In this document: piece after piece, positions 1 through 8,563 of the stretch
Position numbering within the stretch: position 1 is the first letter of the stretch
Layout: every line of letters begins with the position of its first letter
Origin: Curtobacterium sp. MCLR17_036
GTDB taxonomy: Bacteria > Actinomycetota > Actinomycetes > Actinomycetales > Microbacteriaceae
DNA: 64,000 nucleotides
NCBI RefSeq assembly: GCF_003234445.2
Contig: NZ_CP126269.1
Location: forward strand, 434,001-498,000
Reading direction: 5' to 3'
Made by a program: the position numbers and the translations under genes
The notes under the pieces: generated by a model
Database searches by the model: none
Told to the model about the DNA's origin: nothing
Seen by the model: the letters and a program-made list of their open reading frames with translations, nothing else

Positions 1-411
1 GCCGGGGTCGCGCTGACCCACGAGACCCGCACCGGGCCTCCTGGCCTGGTCGTCGACGGCGAACCGACGCTGCTGCGCCAGCTCCTCGGCAACCTGGTCG
101 GCAACGCCGTCGAGTACAACGAGCCCGGCGGGTTCGTCCGGGTGACGACGTCGCCGGACGCGATCGTCGTCGAGAACTCCGGGCCCGTGGTGCCGGTGGA
201 CGAGGCGCCCCGTCTGGTCGAGCCGTTCCGGCGCTGCCCGTCGGCGCGGTCGGTCGGGCGCCACAGCGGGCTCGGACTGTCGATCGTCGCGGCGGTCGTG
301 CAGGCGCACGGGTGGTCGCTGTCGGTCGAGGCACGACCGACCGGTGGACTCGTCGTCCGCGTCGGTGTTTCGTCGGTGCAACCCCGAGGAGACGCCGGGC
401 GAAACAGCTGA
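1..411 (+). CDS. Sensor histidine kinase, C-terminal ATPase part (5' truncated by window)
   Basis: Reading frame 1 is open from the first base to a TGA at 409-411, so only the last 136 codons are present. The fragment is the ATP-binding (HATPase_c) domain: an N-box (LLGNLVGNAVEYN, about residues 29-41 of the fragment) is followed by a G-box (GLGLSIVAAVVQAHG) near the end. Proteins of this type autophosphorylate on a histidine and pass the phosphate to a response regulator; the dimerisation/His box and any regulator gene lie upstream of the window. The next gene starts 17 bp downstream on the same strand, so the kinase probably belongs with the efflux-type operon that follows, a common actinobacterial arrangement. 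The stimulus cannot be inferred. Confidence 0.9.
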   Translation, partial: AGVALTHETRTGPPGLVVDGEPTLLRQLLGNLVGNAVEYNEPGGFVRVTTSPDAIVVENSGPVVPVDEAPRLVEPFRRCPSARSVGRHSGLGLSIVAAVVQAHGWSLSVEARPTGGLVVRVGVSSVQPRGDAGRNS

Positions 412-428
412 TCCGGTGTCCTGGTGGC

Positions 429-950
429 ATGAACACGACAACCACCACGAAGACCCGCCGGACCCGATCGCTCCTCGCCACCGCAGCCGTCGCCGTCGTC
501 CTGCTGCCCGGACTGCTCGCCGGGTGTTCGAGCGCGGAGGACACCGACGCCGACGGTCCGACCGTCGGCTCGGCTCAGAAGGGTGCCTCACTCGCCGAGT
601 GCATGCGCGGCAAGGGCTACGAGATGGCGGATCCTGCGAGCAACGGCGGGACGGTGGAGTTCGGTCTACCGGACGGCGCTGATCCCGAGCAGTACCAGAG
701 CGACCTCAAGGCGTGCCTCGGCGACGGCGAAGGAGCCGGCGACGCGACGGCCGCGAAGCCGATGCCCGGGTTCGAGGAGAAGATGCAGCAGGCCGCTGCG
801 TGTCTCCGCGAACGCGGGTTCGCCGACTACCCGGACGACCAGGAAGGGCAACGCGCGTACCGACCGGAGGACCCGACTGCCTTCGACGAGGCTGCGCGCG
901 CGTGCAACGAAGAGGCCCTGGGGTCGGACGTCACCGGGGTCGGCGAGTGA
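429..950 (+). CDS. Small lipoprotein with duplicated Cys motif
   Basis: 173-residue lipoprotein. The chosen ATG at 429 is followed by a basic n-region, a hydrophobic stretch and a lipobox (LLAGC), so the mature protein would be lipid-anchored outside the membrane. The mature part has two similar segments, CMRGKGYEMADP and CLRERGFADYPDD, which look like an internal duplication of a C-x-R-x-x-G-aromatic motif. A longer upstream reading frame (from 312) was rejected because it would bury the signal peptide and overlap the kinase. The stop codon overlaps the GTG of the adaptor gene (GTGA), so the two are co-translated. Such lipoproteins are often found with adaptor/ABC efflux operons in actinobacteria; no biochemical role is known to me. 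Confidence 0.85.
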   Translation: MNTTTTTKTRRTRSLLATAAVAVVLLPGLLAGCSSAEDTDADGPTVGSAQKGASLAECMRGKGYEMADPASNGGTVEFGLPDGADPEQYQSDLKACLGDGEGAGDATAAKPMPGFEEKMQQAAACLRERGFADYPDDQEGQRAYRPEDPTAFDEAARACNEEALGSDVTGVGE

Positions 951-2026
951 GCCCCCTGCGTCGGCGTTCGGTGGTCGTCGGTCTCTGCATGGCCGCCGCG
1001 GTCGGCGTCGGCCTGGGGACGTGGGCGGTCATCGACCCGGATCCTGGCTCGTCCTCGGCTGCTCCTGCCGCCTCGGACGACGTCCACACCGGCCCCACGG
1101 CAACCGTCACGAAGGGCGACCTGACCGACTCGAAGGTCTTCGCCGGCACCCTGGGCTACGGCGCCCCGACGGGCGTGCCCGCAGCGGCCGCCGGCACGAT
1201 CACGTGGTTGCCCCGCCCCGGCGACGTCATCGAGCGCGACGAGGACCTGTACGCGGTGGACGAGCGCGGTGTGCGGTCGATGTACGGCACGGTACCGCTG
1301 TGGCGCGACCTGTCCCGCGGGGTGCACGGCACCGACGTGCGGCAGCTCAACGAGAACCTCGCGGCCCTGGGCTACGACGTGTCCGTGGACGACGAGTTCG
1401 GCCCGCGGACCCAGGCCGCGGTGCGGCAGTGGCAGGAGGACCGGGACCACGAGGCGACCGGGGTCCTGACCGCCGACGACGTCGCGTTCGTCGACGGGGC
1501 CGTGCGGGTCGCGTCAGTGGACGGCGAGCTCGGCCGGTCGACCGGCACCGCGGGCGCAGCGGGCACCGGCGGCGGCGACGTACTGCAGGTCACGAGCACG
1601 GAGCGCATCGTCTCGGCGACCGTGTCGCAGCGCGACGCCGAGCGGCTGGCGGTCGGCACCCGGGTGGACGTCCGGGTGAACGGCACAGGGGCGCCGATGC
1701 GCGGCGAGGTCGCCGACGTCCAGCCCGAGACCGACGAAGACGGCGGGACCAAGGTCGTCGTCTCGGTGTCCTTCGACCCCGGCGACCGCAAGCTGCCGGC
1801 CGCGGCCTCTGCCCAGGTCGACGCGGAGGGCACCACCGAACGGGGCGTGCTCTCCGTGCCGGTCTCGGCCCTCGTCGCGGGTTCCGGCGGCCACTACGCC
1901 GTCGACGTGGTCCGCCGGGACGGCACGACCGAGCGCGTGTCCGTCGAGCCGGGGTTCACCGCCGACGGCCGCGTGGCGATCACCGGCGACGTCGCCGCGG
2001 GCGACCGGGTGGTGGTGCCCGGATGA
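947..2026 (+). CDS. Efflux adaptor (HlyD-like) with peptidoglycan-binding domain
   Basis: 359-residue membrane-anchored protein. It starts at a GTG overlapping the stop of the lipoprotein gene. An N-terminal transmembrane anchor (residues about 8-28) precedes an extracytoplasmic region. A PG_binding_1-like domain lies at about residues 120-172 (RGVHGTDVRQLNENLAALGY ... FGPRTQAAVRQWQ). The C-terminal half has beta-barrel/lipoyl-like sequence of membrane-fusion proteins (ERIVSATVSQRDAERLAVGT ... GTKVVVSVSF ... VLSVPVSALV). Known relatives couple MacB-type ABC transporters to the cell wall. It shares 4-bp overlaps with its neighbours on both sides, which supports one translationally coupled operon. 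The substrate is unknown. Confidence 0.85.
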   Translation: MSPLRRRSVVVGLCMAAAVGVGLGTWAVIDPDPGSSSAAPAASDDVHTGPTATVTKGDLTDSKVFAGTLGYGAPTGVPAAAAGTITWLPRPGDVIERDEDLYAVDERGVRSMYGTVPLWRDLSRGVHGTDVRQLNENLAALGYDVSVDDEFGPRTQAAVRQWQEDRDHEATGVLTADDVAFVDGAVRVASVDGELGRSTGTAGAAGTGGGDVLQVTSTERIVSATVSQRDAERLAVGTRVDVRVNGTGAPMRGEVADVQPETDEDGGTKVVVSVSFDPGDRKLPAAASAQVDAEGTTERGVLSVPVSALVAGSGGHYAVDVVRRDGTTERVSVEPGFTADGRVAITGDVAAGDRVVVPG

Positions 2027-2760
2027 CCGGCACCACCGCGCCGGCCCGCGAGGTCGTCCTGTCGCTCGCGGACGTCGTGAAGACCTACGGCGACGTCGGC
2101 GCGCTCCGCGGCGTCTCGCTCGAGGTCACGGCCGGGGAACTCGTCGCCGTCGTCGGGCCGTCGGGGTCCGGCAAGTCGACCATGCTCAACATCGTCGGGA
2201 CGCTCGACCGGCCGACGTCCGGCACCGTGACGATCGCCGGCAACGACGTGGCCACGATGTCCGACGACGCCCTGTCGCGCCTGCGGGCCGAGCACATCGG
2301 CTTCGTGTTCCAGCACTTCCACCTGCAGGCCGGGGCGACCGCCGCCGAGAACGTCGCCGACGGGCTGCTCTACGCAGGGGTGCCGCGCTGCGACCGGCAC
2401 CGGCGCGCGGTCGAGGCGCTCGGCCGGGTCGGACTCGGGCACCGGGTCGACCACCGCCCGCACCAGCTGTCCGGCGGTGAGAAGCAGCGGGTCGCGATCG
2501 CCCGGGCCGTCGTCGGCGAGCCCACGATCCTGCTGGCGGACGAGCCGACCGGGGCGCTCGACACCGCCTCGGGCACGGCGGTCCTCGGACTGCTGCGCGA
2601 GCTCAACGACGGCGGGACCACCGTGCTCGTCATCACGCACGACCTCGAGCTCGCGGCATCGCTGCCCCGCCGCGTCCGGATGCGGGACGGTCTCGTCTCG
2701 CAGGACGACACCGCGGGCGGGGCCGCCGCGCTCGCCGCCGCGATCCGGAGCGACCGGTGA
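2023..2760 (+). CDS. ABC transporter ATP-binding protein, MacB/LolD type
   Basis: 245-residue ABC ATPase of the MacB/LolD subfamily. Walker A (GPSGSGKST), Q-loop (FVFQHFHL), signature (LSGGEKQRVAIARA), Walker B (ILLADEPTGALD) and H-loop (VITHD) are all intact, so it should hydrolyse ATP. The start ATG overlaps the stop of the adaptor gene (ATGA), and its own TGA overlaps the GTG of the permease gene. Together the adaptor, this ATPase and the permease form a tripartite-like mechanotransmission transporter for peptide, antibiotic or lipoprotein export. A much longer same-frame ORF starting at 583 runs through other genes in the wrong frame and was not used. Confidence 0.95.
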   Translation: MTGTTAPAREVVLSLADVVKTYGDVGALRGVSLEVTAGELVAVVGPSGSGKSTMLNIVGTLDRPTSGTVTIAGNDVATMSDDALSRLRAEHIGFVFQHFHLQAGATAAENVADGLLYAGVPRCDRHRRAVEALGRVGLGHRVDHRPHQLSGGEKQRVAIARAVVGEPTILLADEPTGALDTASGTAVLGLLRELNDGGTTVLVITHDLELAASLPRRVRMRDGLVSQDDTAGGAAALAAAIRSDR

Positions 2761-3944
2761 GCGCCCGGGGCACCGTCAGTCCGACGGACCTGCTCCGACT
2801 CGGGGTGTTCGGCCTGCGGACCCGACCGGCGCGCGTCGTGCTGTCGGCCCTCGGCATCGCCATCGGCATCGCGGCGATGATCGCGGTCGTCGGGATCTCG
2901 TCGTCGAGCAAGGCGAAGGTCGACCAGGTCCTCGACGCCCTCGGCACGAACGTGCTCACCGTCACCGAGGCCCAGGGGTTCGGCGAGACGCCGCCGCTGC
3001 CGGACACCGCGCTCGAGTCGGTGCACCGGCAGGACGACGTCGAGTCCGCCGCCGCGGTCGGCACGGTGCCGGGCGCCGGGGTCTACCGCAACGGGTTCGT
3101 CCCGGCGCCGGAGACGAAGGGCATCGCCGTGCTCGCGGCCTGGGGTGACGTGCCCGGGGTGCTCGGTGGCGAGCTCGCCTCCGGGCGGTGGATCGACGAC
3201 GCCCGGACCGCGGCGCCGCAGGTCGTGCTCGGGGACGCGGCCGCCGCCGCGCTCGGCATCGACCGGGTCCGTGCAGACACCCGGGTGTGGATCGGCGGAC
3301 AGTGGGTGCAGGTGGTCGGGGTCCTCCGGCCGCTCGCGCTCGCCGCGGAACTCGACAACAGCGTGTTCGTGCCGCGGGCGCTTGCCGGACAGCTCGGGTT
3401 CGACGGGGCGCCGACCGCCGTCTACACGCGCGTCGACCCGGAGCGGGTGGAAGCGGCCCGTGACGTCCTCGCGGCCGCGGTCCGACCGGGTGCGCCGCAG
3501 GACGTCGGGGTCACCCGACCGTCGGACGCGCTCGCCGCGAAGGACGCCACCGACGACTCGTTCACCGGACTGCTCGTCGGCATCGGCGGCGTCGCGCTGC
3601 TCGTCGGGGGCATCGGCGTCGCCAACACGATGGTGATCACGGTGCTCGAGCGTCGCGCCGAGGTCGGGGTGCGCCGCGCCCTCGGAGCACGTCGGCGGAC
3701 GATCCGCGACCAGTTCCTGGTCGAGTCCCTGCTGCTGTCGTTCCTCGGTGGGGTGGCCGGGGTCGTGATCGGCGTCGGCGTGACGGTGGCGTTCGCCGTC
3801 GTGCAGGGGTGGCCGGTGGCGCTGCCGCCCTGGGCGGTGGCCGGCGGCCTCGGGGCGACGGTCGTCATCGGCGGGGTCTCCGGGCTCTACCCGGCGGCGC
3901 GCGCGGCGCGCATCCCGCCGACGTCCGCCCTGGCGGCCGTCTGA
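2757..3944 (+). CDS. ABC transporter permease, MacB/FtsX type
   Basis: 395-residue permease. It has one transmembrane segment near the N-terminus (about residues 25-48), a large extracytoplasmic MacB core-type domain (about 50-265), then three C-terminal transmembrane helices forming the FtsX domain (about 270-390, with GGIGVANTMVITVLERRAEVG and RRALGARRRTIRDQFLVES). This is the usual topology of MacB/LolC-type permeases. The GTG start overlaps the ATPase stop (GTGA). It is the last gene of the operon; a long hairpin begins 39 bp after its stop. Confidence 0.93.
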   Translation: MSARGTVSPTDLLRLGVFGLRTRPARVVLSALGIAIGIAAMIAVVGISSSSKAKVDQVLDALGTNVLTVTEAQGFGETPPLPDTALESVHRQDDVESAAAVGTVPGAGVYRNGFVPAPETKGIAVLAAWGDVPGVLGGELASGRWIDDARTAAPQVVLGDAAAAALGIDRVRADTRVWIGGQWVQVVGVLRPLALAAELDNSVFVPRALAGQLGFDGAPTAVYTRVDPERVEAARDVLAAAVRPGAPQDVGVTRPSDALAAKDATDDSFTGLLVGIGGVALLVGGIGVANTMVITVLERRAEVGVRRALGARRRTIRDQFLVESLLLSFLGGVAGVVIGVGVTVAFAVVQGWPVALPPWAVAGGLGATVVIGGVSGLYPAARAARIPPTSALAAV

Positions 3945-3983
3945 GACGGTGCGGTGGCGGCGACGCTGTCGAGGCGACGCAGT

Positions 3984-4024
3984 GGAGGCCCGGCGCCGGT
4001 CCCCGAGACCGGTGCCGGGCCTCC
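3984..4024 (+). terminator. Hairpin terminator after the efflux operon (family C-like)
   Basis: Inverted repeat with 18-bp arms (3984-4001 and 4007-4024; one G:T wobble) and a 5-nt loop. The arms begin GGAGGCCCGG and end CCGGGCCTCC. This core recurs in hairpins at 11748, 17940, 20621 and 30028. There is no clear T-run, as is common for actinobacterial terminators. Its position just after the permease stop supports the call. Confidence 0.7.
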
Positions 4025-4074
4025 TGCCCGTCGCCTGCAGAGCCACGCTCGTGCGGCGCAGATCTTGCCTGGTC

Positions 4075-4101
4075 ATGACCACCGCGTCAAGCGGTGGTCA
4101 T
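4075..4101. other. Second intergenic hairpin upstream of the sugar-transport operon
   Basis: Perfect 11-bp inverted repeat (ATGACCACCGC / GCGGTGGTCAT) with a 5-nt loop. It sits between the terminator at 3984-4024 and the putative promoter at about 4172. It could be a further terminator or an operator; nothing in the sequence decides. Confidence 0.5.
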
Positions 4102-4171
4102 CATCTGTTCGCCATCCGTGATCCCCCGGAAACACGCGGGAGACCGCTCTCCGCAGGGACCGGTCCAACGG

Positions 4172-4229
4172 TTGACAACGGCTTCCGAAGGGTCTTTCAT
4201 GACCAATACGCAACGTCCTTTCATAAAGG
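4172..4229 (+). promoter_or_regulatory. Putative promoter/operator of the CUT1 sugar operon
   Basis: A TTGACA -35-like hexamer lies at 4172-4177 with no convincing -10 at 17 bp. Downstream, CTTTCAT occurs twice, at 4194-4200 and 4218-4224, 24 bp apart. The second copy lies in the small inverted repeat CCTTTCATAAAGG (4217-4229). Its position just upstream of the binding-protein gene suggests a repressor site. A near-identical CTTTCGTAA lies between the ROK regulator and the hexosaminidase gene. Confidence 0.45.
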
Positions 4230-4248
4230 TCGGACCAAGGGAGTCAAC

Positions 4249-5574
4249 GTGACACGCACGCGTTTCGCCGCACTCGGTGCGCTCGCCCTCGCAGGCGCGC
4301 TCGCCCTCACCGGGTGCTCCGCCGGAAGCAACGGAGCTTCCGACGGCGGCACGAAGTCCATCGGCACACCCGATGGCAAGGGCAAGACCATCACCGTGTG
4401 GATGATGAACGGCGACCTGACGGACAAGGTCCTGCAGGCCGCCGAGAAGCAGTTCACCGCGGACACCGGGGCGAAGGTGACGGTCCAGACTCAGCAGTGG
4501 GACGGCATCACCACCAAGCTCACCACCGCGCTCGCGCAGTCCGACGCACCGGACGTCGTCGACCTCGGCAACACGCAGGTGCCGGTGTACGCGGCCGCCG
4601 GCGGGCTGAAGGACCTGACGCCGTACCGCGACGAGCTGAAGGACGGGCAGACGTGGCTCACCGGGCTCGAGGGCCCGGCGACCGTCGACGGCAAGCTCTA
4701 CGGAGCGCCCCTCTTCGCCGGCAACCGTGCCGTCGTCTACAACAAGGAGGTCTGGAAGGACGCCGGCGTCACCGAGGTGCCGACGACCTACGAGGAGCTC
4801 ACCGCCGACCTCGACAAGGTCAAGGCCGCGAACCCGCGCAGCGACTTCTCCGCCTTCTACATGCCCGGCCAGTACTGGTACGGCGGGCTGCAGTGGGTGT
4901 GGGACGCCGGCGGCGAGATCGCCACGGACGACGGCGGCAAGTGGACCGGCACGCTCGACTCCGACGACGCGGTCGAGGGCCTGACGGCGTGGAAGGACTT
5001 CCAGAACGACTACTCCGCGAAGTCCACACAGGACATCAACACCGACAAGCCCTCGCAGAGCGACGTCTTCGCCCAGGGGAACACCTCGGCGTTCCTCGGG
5101 TCCGCGTGGGAGATCGGGTCGGTGACGACGGCCAAGCCCGCCCTCGCCGACCAGATCGGGACCTTCCCGATGCCCTCGAAGACGGCCGGGAAGACGCAGC
5201 CGGTGTTCCTCGGCGGGTCCGACCTCGGGATCCCCGCGAAGTCGCAGAACCAGGACCTGGCGCTGTACTACCTGAAGATCCTGACCTCGAAGGAGTTCCA
5301 GCAGGAGCAGGTCTTCGGCGTGGACGGCTGGGAGCCGAACTCGACCCAGCTGCTCGACGCGGTCGCCGGTGACGTGGACACGCTGCACAAGCCGTACTTC
5401 GAGGCCGCCTCGACCAGCCGTCCGACCCCGGGCGCGCCGGGGTGGGCGACCATCGAGGGCGACGCGTCGTTCCAGTCGATGTTCGCCGACGTCGCGACCG
5501 GACGGAAGACGCCGCAGCAGGCAGCCGAGGGCTTCTCGAAGCACCTCACGACCGCGCTGAACGCGCAGCCGTAG
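4249..5574 (+). CDS. Carbohydrate ABC transporter substrate-binding lipoprotein
   Basis: 441-residue extracellular solute-binding protein (SBP_bac_1 family, CUT1 type). The GTG at 4249 was chosen because an AAGGGAG Shine-Dalgarno sequence lies 7 bp upstream and a typical lipoprotein signal follows (lipobox LALTGC, Cys about residue 23). The mature part shows family features such as ITVWMMNGD near the start, QSDAPDVVDLGNTQVPVYAAAGGL, and a late GGSDLGIPAKS segment. It captures a sugar or oligosaccharide and delivers it to the two permeases that follow at once. No ATPase gene is present; CUT1 systems often share an MsmK/MalK-type ATPase encoded elsewhere. The substrate is not evident, but a motif shared with the ROK/hexosaminidase region makes amino sugars worth testing. 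Confidence 0.92.
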   Translation: MTRTRFAALGALALAGALALTGCSAGSNGASDGGTKSIGTPDGKGKTITVWMMNGDLTDKVLQAAEKQFTADTGAKVTVQTQQWDGITTKLTTALAQSDAPDVVDLGNTQVPVYAAAGGLKDLTPYRDELKDGQTWLTGLEGPATVDGKLYGAPLFAGNRAVVYNKEVWKDAGVTEVPTTYEELTADLDKVKAANPRSDFSAFYMPGQYWYGGLQWVWDAGGEIATDDGGKWTGTLDSDDAVEGLTAWKDFQNDYSAKSTQDINTDKPSQSDVFAQGNTSAFLGSAWEIGSVTTAKPALADQIGTFPMPSKTAGKTQPVFLGGSDLGIPAKSQNQDLALYYLKILTSKEFQQEQVFGVDGWEPNSTQLLDAVAGDVDTLHKPYFEAASTSRPTPGAPGWATIEGDASFQSMFADVATGRKTPQQAAEGFSKHLTTALNAQP

Positions 5575-5577
5575 TCG

Positions 5578-6597
5578 ATGACCTCCACTGCGGAGCAGGT
5601 GGCCGACCCGGTGCGGACCGGGCCGGCCACCGGCCGTCGCGGGGACGGCGGACCCCGACCCCGTCGGGGCTCGGCCGGCGGGTCCGGACGCGGTCGGCGT
5701 TCACCGGTGGCGTCGCGGGCACCGCTCGTGCTGCTCGCGCCGGCCGCCGTCCTGCTGCTCGCCCTCGTGGTCTACCCGCTGGTCCGGCTCGTCGTCATCT
5801 CGTTCCAGGACTACGGACTGCGGGCCATCTTCACGGGACAGGCCGGGTTCGCCGGGGCGTCGAACTACACCGACGTCCTGACCGACGCGTCGTTCTGGCC
5901 GGTCATCCTGCGCACCGTGCTCGTCACCGGCGCGATGGTGCTCGGCACGATCGTCATCGGGATGGGCGTGGCCCAGCTGCTCACCCGCCTCGGCGTGGCC
6001 ATGCGGACGATCGTGAGCGTCGTGCTCGTGCTCGCGTGGGCGATGCCGAACGTGGCGTCGAGCCTGGTCTGGCAGTGGCTGTTCCAGCCGTTCTACGGCG
6101 TGCTCAACTGGCTCGTGACGCAGCTGCGGGTGTTCGGCGACCACACGCAGGACAACTGGGCGTCGCACCCGGCGCAGGCCTACACGATCGTGCTCACGCT
6201 CGTCATCTGGCAGGCCGTGCCCTTCGTCGCGCTGACGCTCTACGCGGCGCAGTCGCAGATCGCGCCGGAGTACTACGAGGCCGGCGCGCTCGACGGCGCC
6301 TCGGACTGGACGATGTACCGGTCGATCACCCTGCCGGCGCTCGCGCCGACGCTGCTGCTCGTGTCGATCCTGTCGGTGATCTGGGACTTCAACGTCTTCA
6401 ACCAGATCTGGCTGCTCACCCGCGGCGGACCGGAGGAGGCGACCCTGACCCTCGGCATCTGGACCTTCGTGCAGTCGTTCGTCTCGAACGCCTACGGGCA
6501 GGGCGCCGCCATCGCCGTCATCTCCACCGTGATCCTCGGCGTGCTCACCAGCTACTACATCCGCCGCCTCGTCCGCAGCGGTGAGGAGGACCTGTGA
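5578..6597 (+). CDS. Carbohydrate ABC transporter permease, MalF type
   Basis: 339-residue polytopic permease with six predicted transmembrane segments after a 45-residue Arg/Gly-rich cytoplasmic N-terminus. The EAA-loop that contacts the ATPase is visible as EYYEAGALDGASDWTMYRSI followed by TLPALAPTLLL. It starts 3 bp after the binding-protein stop and overlaps the second permease by 4 bp (GTGA), so all three genes form one operon. Confidence 0.93.
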   Translation: MTSTAEQVADPVRTGPATGRRGDGGPRPRRGSAGGSGRGRRSPVASRAPLVLLAPAAVLLLALVVYPLVRLVVISFQDYGLRAIFTGQAGFAGASNYTDVLTDASFWPVILRTVLVTGAMVLGTIVIGMGVAQLLTRLGVAMRTIVSVVLVLAWAMPNVASSLVWQWLFQPFYGVLNWLVTQLRVFGDHTQDNWASHPAQAYTIVLTLVIWQAVPFVALTLYAAQSQIAPEYYEAGALDGASDWTMYRSITLPALAPTLLLVSILSVIWDFNVFNQIWLLTRGGPEEATLTLGIWTFVQSFVSNAYGQGAAIAVISTVILGVLTSYYIRRLVRSGEEDL

Positions 6598-7505
6598 CCC
6601 TCTCGACGCAGTCCCGCCCGACCGCCGGGGCGCCGACGCCGGCTCCCGCACCGCTGCCGGCGCCCGCCCCGCCGCGGGTCCGGCGGCGCAGGCCGCGGAT
6701 CGTCGCGAACACGATCGCGGTGCTGTTCTGCCTGGTGTGGGTGTTCCCGATCTACTGGATGGTGAACACCGCGTTCAAGCCCGCCGACGAGGTCACCACG
6801 ATGACCCCGATCTGGCTGCCGTTGCACCCCACGATCGAGAACTTCACCCGCGCGCTGACGCAGGACGGGTTCCTCGTCTACCTGCGGAACTCGACCATCG
6901 TCGTCGTGGCGGCCGTGCTGCTGTCGATCGTCGTCGGGTTCCTGGCGTCGGCGGCGCTCTCGCGGTTCCGGTTCCGCGGACGGCGCGCGATCCTGGTCGC
7001 CATCCTGTTCGTGCAGATGATCCCGTCCGGCGCGCTGCTCATCCCGCTGTTCCTGTCGTTCCAGACCCTCGGGCTGCTCAACAGCTACGTCGGGCTGATC
7101 CTGGCCTACGTCGCGAGCGTGCTGCCGTTCTCGATCTGGGTGATGCGCGGGTTCTTCGTGTCCGTGCCGGTCGAGATCGAGGAGGCCGCGAAGGTCGACG
7201 GCGCCGGCACGTTCCGGATCCTGTGGAGCGTGCTGTTCCCCCTCGTGATGCCCGGGGTCATCGCCACGAGCGTGTTCGCGTTCATCGCGGCGTGGAACGA
7301 CTACCTCATCGCGTACGTGATGCTCAAGGACCAGGGGATGTACACGCTGCCGGTGTGGCTCGCCGGGTTCTCGACGAACAAGGGCACGGACTTCGGCGGG
7401 CTCATGGCGGCGAGCGTGCTGTTCTCGATCCCGGTGGTGGTCTTCTTCCTCATCGTGCAGCGCCGGCTGGTGAGCGGCATGACGGCGGGGGCCGTGAAGG
7501 GCTGA
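6594..7505 (+). CDS. Carbohydrate ABC transporter permease, MalG type
   Basis: 303-residue inner-membrane permease, the usual second subunit of CUT1 importers. It has a Pro/Ala-rich N-terminal tail (residues 1-35), six predicted transmembrane helices and an EAA loop (EIEEAAKVDGAGTFRILWSV). The GTG start overlaps the stop of the MalF-type gene. It is the last gene of the operon; a strong hairpin begins 14 bp after the stop codon. Confidence 0.93.
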   Translation: MTLSTQSRPTAGAPTPAPAPLPAPAPPRVRRRRPRIVANTIAVLFCLVWVFPIYWMVNTAFKPADEVTTMTPIWLPLHPTIENFTRALTQDGFLVYLRNSTIVVVAAVLLSIVVGFLASAALSRFRFRGRRAILVAILFVQMIPSGALLIPLFLSFQTLGLLNSYVGLILAYVASVLPFSIWVMRGFFVSVPVEIEEAAKVDGAGTFRILWSVLFPLVMPGVIATSVFAFIAAWNDYLIAYVMLKDQGMYTLPVWLAGFSTNKGTDFGGLMAASVLFSIPVVVFFLIVQRRLVSGMTAGAVKG

Positions 7506-7518
7506 CCCACCGCGACGA

Positions 7519-7550
7519 ACGCCCCGTCCTGCACGAGCAGGGCGGGGCGT
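7519..7550 (+). terminator. Rho-independent-like hairpin after the sugar-transport operon
   Basis: 14-bp stem (ACGCCCCGTCCTGC, 7519-7532, pairing with 7537-7550, one G:T) closed by an ACGA tetraloop. It lies just downstream of the MalG-type permease. No T-run follows. Confidence 0.75.
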
Positions 7551-7599
7551 CCGTGTGCGGGCGGCGTCACTTCGACGCGCCCCGGCCCGCGCGCGGCGC

Positions 7600-7688
7600 C
7601 GAGGTCGCACGACTCGCCGCGTGTGGTGCGTCGAGGTCGCACGATGTGCTGCATCGGCGCTGTTCGAGCGGCAGATCGTGCGACCTCG
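7600..7688. repeat. Intergenic inverted repeat, family A
   Basis: CGAGGTCGC occurs at 7600-7608. A perfect 14-bp inverted repeat, CGAGGTCGCACGAT (7632-7645) and its complement ATCGTGCGACCTCG (7675-7688), flanks a core containing CGGCAG. Related copies lie at 11844-11933 and 31681-31930, always between transcription units. It lies just upstream of the fructose-operon promoter. Confidence 0.7.
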
Positions 7689-7714
7689 TCGTGTGCGGTC
7701 GTTCGCGGCGACGG

Positions 7715-7753
7715 TTGCGTTTGTGTGGGGTTCGGGCTTACAGTTTCCGAAAC
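7715..7753 (+). promoter_or_regulatory. Promoter and operator of the fructose operon
   Basis: TTGCGT (7715-7720) and TTACAG (7738-7743) are spaced by 17 bp and fit a sigma-70-type promoter. Overlapping the end of the -10 is GTTTCCGAAAC (7743-7753), a perfect 5-bp inverted repeat around one base. That position would block transcription. DeoR-family repressors bind this kind of short TTTC/GAAA site, and the first gene is a DeoR-type regulator, so autoregulation is the likely reading. Confidence 0.6.
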
Positions 7754-7777
7754 CCACGGGAACGAAGGAGTTCGGGC

Positions 7778-8563
7778 ATGTACGCAACCGAGCGGCACGA
7801 GGCGATCGCAGCAGCGCTGCAGGACGCCGGCCGGGTCTCCGTCGCCGACCTGGCCGAGCACTTCGACGTCACCACCGAGACCGTCCGCCGCGACCTCGGT
7901 GCGCTGGAGGCGGCCGGCGTGCTGCGTCGGGTGCACGGGGGAGCGGTGCCGGTCGGACGCTCGAGCGTCGTCGAGCTGAGCGTCGCCGAGCGCGAGGGGC
8001 AGCACGGCACCGCGAAGTCCGCGATCGCCCGGGCCGCGATGCGCCTGGTGCCGCCGACCTTCACCGGGTCGATCGCCCTGGACGCCGGCACCACGAGCGC
8101 CGCCGTCGCCGCCGAGCTCGCCCGCTGGGAACCCGAGGCCGGCGCGACGATCACCGTCATCACGAACTCGGTGCCGATCGCCGCGGTGCTGCAGCACAGC
8201 GCGCACGTCGAGCTGCACCTGCTCGGCGGCCGGGTGCGCGGCGTGACGAGCGCCGCCGTCGGCACCGCCACCGTCGAGCAGATCGGGGCGCTGCGCCCCG
8301 ACGTCGCCTTCATCGGCACGAACGGGTTGTCCGCCGGGTTCGGCCTGAGCACCCCCGACGAGTACGAGGCCGCCGTCAAGGGCGCCTACGTCCTCGCCGC
8401 CCGCCGGGCCGTGGTGCTCGCCGACGCCGCGAAGCACGGGGTCGAGGCGCTCATGCGCTTCGCCCGACTCGACGAGATCGACACGCTCGTCACCGACGAG
8501 CAGCCGCCGGCGGACCTGACCGGGGCGCTCACCGACGCCGACGTCGAGGTGGTCGTCGCGTGA
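7778..8563 (+). CDS. DeoR/GlpR-family repressor of the fructose operon
   Basis: 261-residue regulator. The N-terminal winged helix-turn-helix (residues about 4-58: RHEAIAAALQDAGRVSVADL ... DVTTETVRRDLGALEAAGVL) is followed by the DeoR sensor domain (ALDAGTTSAAVAAEL, VITNSVPIAAVL, FIGTNGL), which in relatives binds a phosphorylated sugar. A GAAGGAG ribosome-binding site 8 bp upstream fixes the ATG at 7778. It overlaps fruK by 4 bp (GTGA) and is first in the fru operon, so it most likely senses fructose 1-phosphate and represses its own operon. Confidence 0.9.
   Translation: MYATERHEAIAAALQDAGRVSVADLAEHFDVTTETVRRDLGALEAAGVLRRVHGGAVPVGRSSVVELSVAEREGQHGTAKSAIARAAMRLVPPTFTGSIALDAGTTSAAVAAELARWEPEAGATITVITNSVPIAAVLQHSAHVELHLLGGRVRGVTSAAVGTATVEQIGALRPDVAFIGTNGLSAGFGLSTPDEYEAAVKGAYVLAARRAVVLADAAKHGVEALMRFARLDEIDTLVTDEQPPADLTGALTDADVEVVVA

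Noticed and set aside
583-2022. Extended start for the ABC ATPase gene
   Set aside because: The extension is an Arg-rich shadow of the lipoprotein and adaptor genes; ATG 2023 overlaps the adaptor stop as expected.
4075-4101. Riboswitch or attenuator upstream of the sugar transporter
   Set aside because: Only a simple 11-bp hairpin is present, upstream of the likely promoter; no riboswitch core could be recognised.
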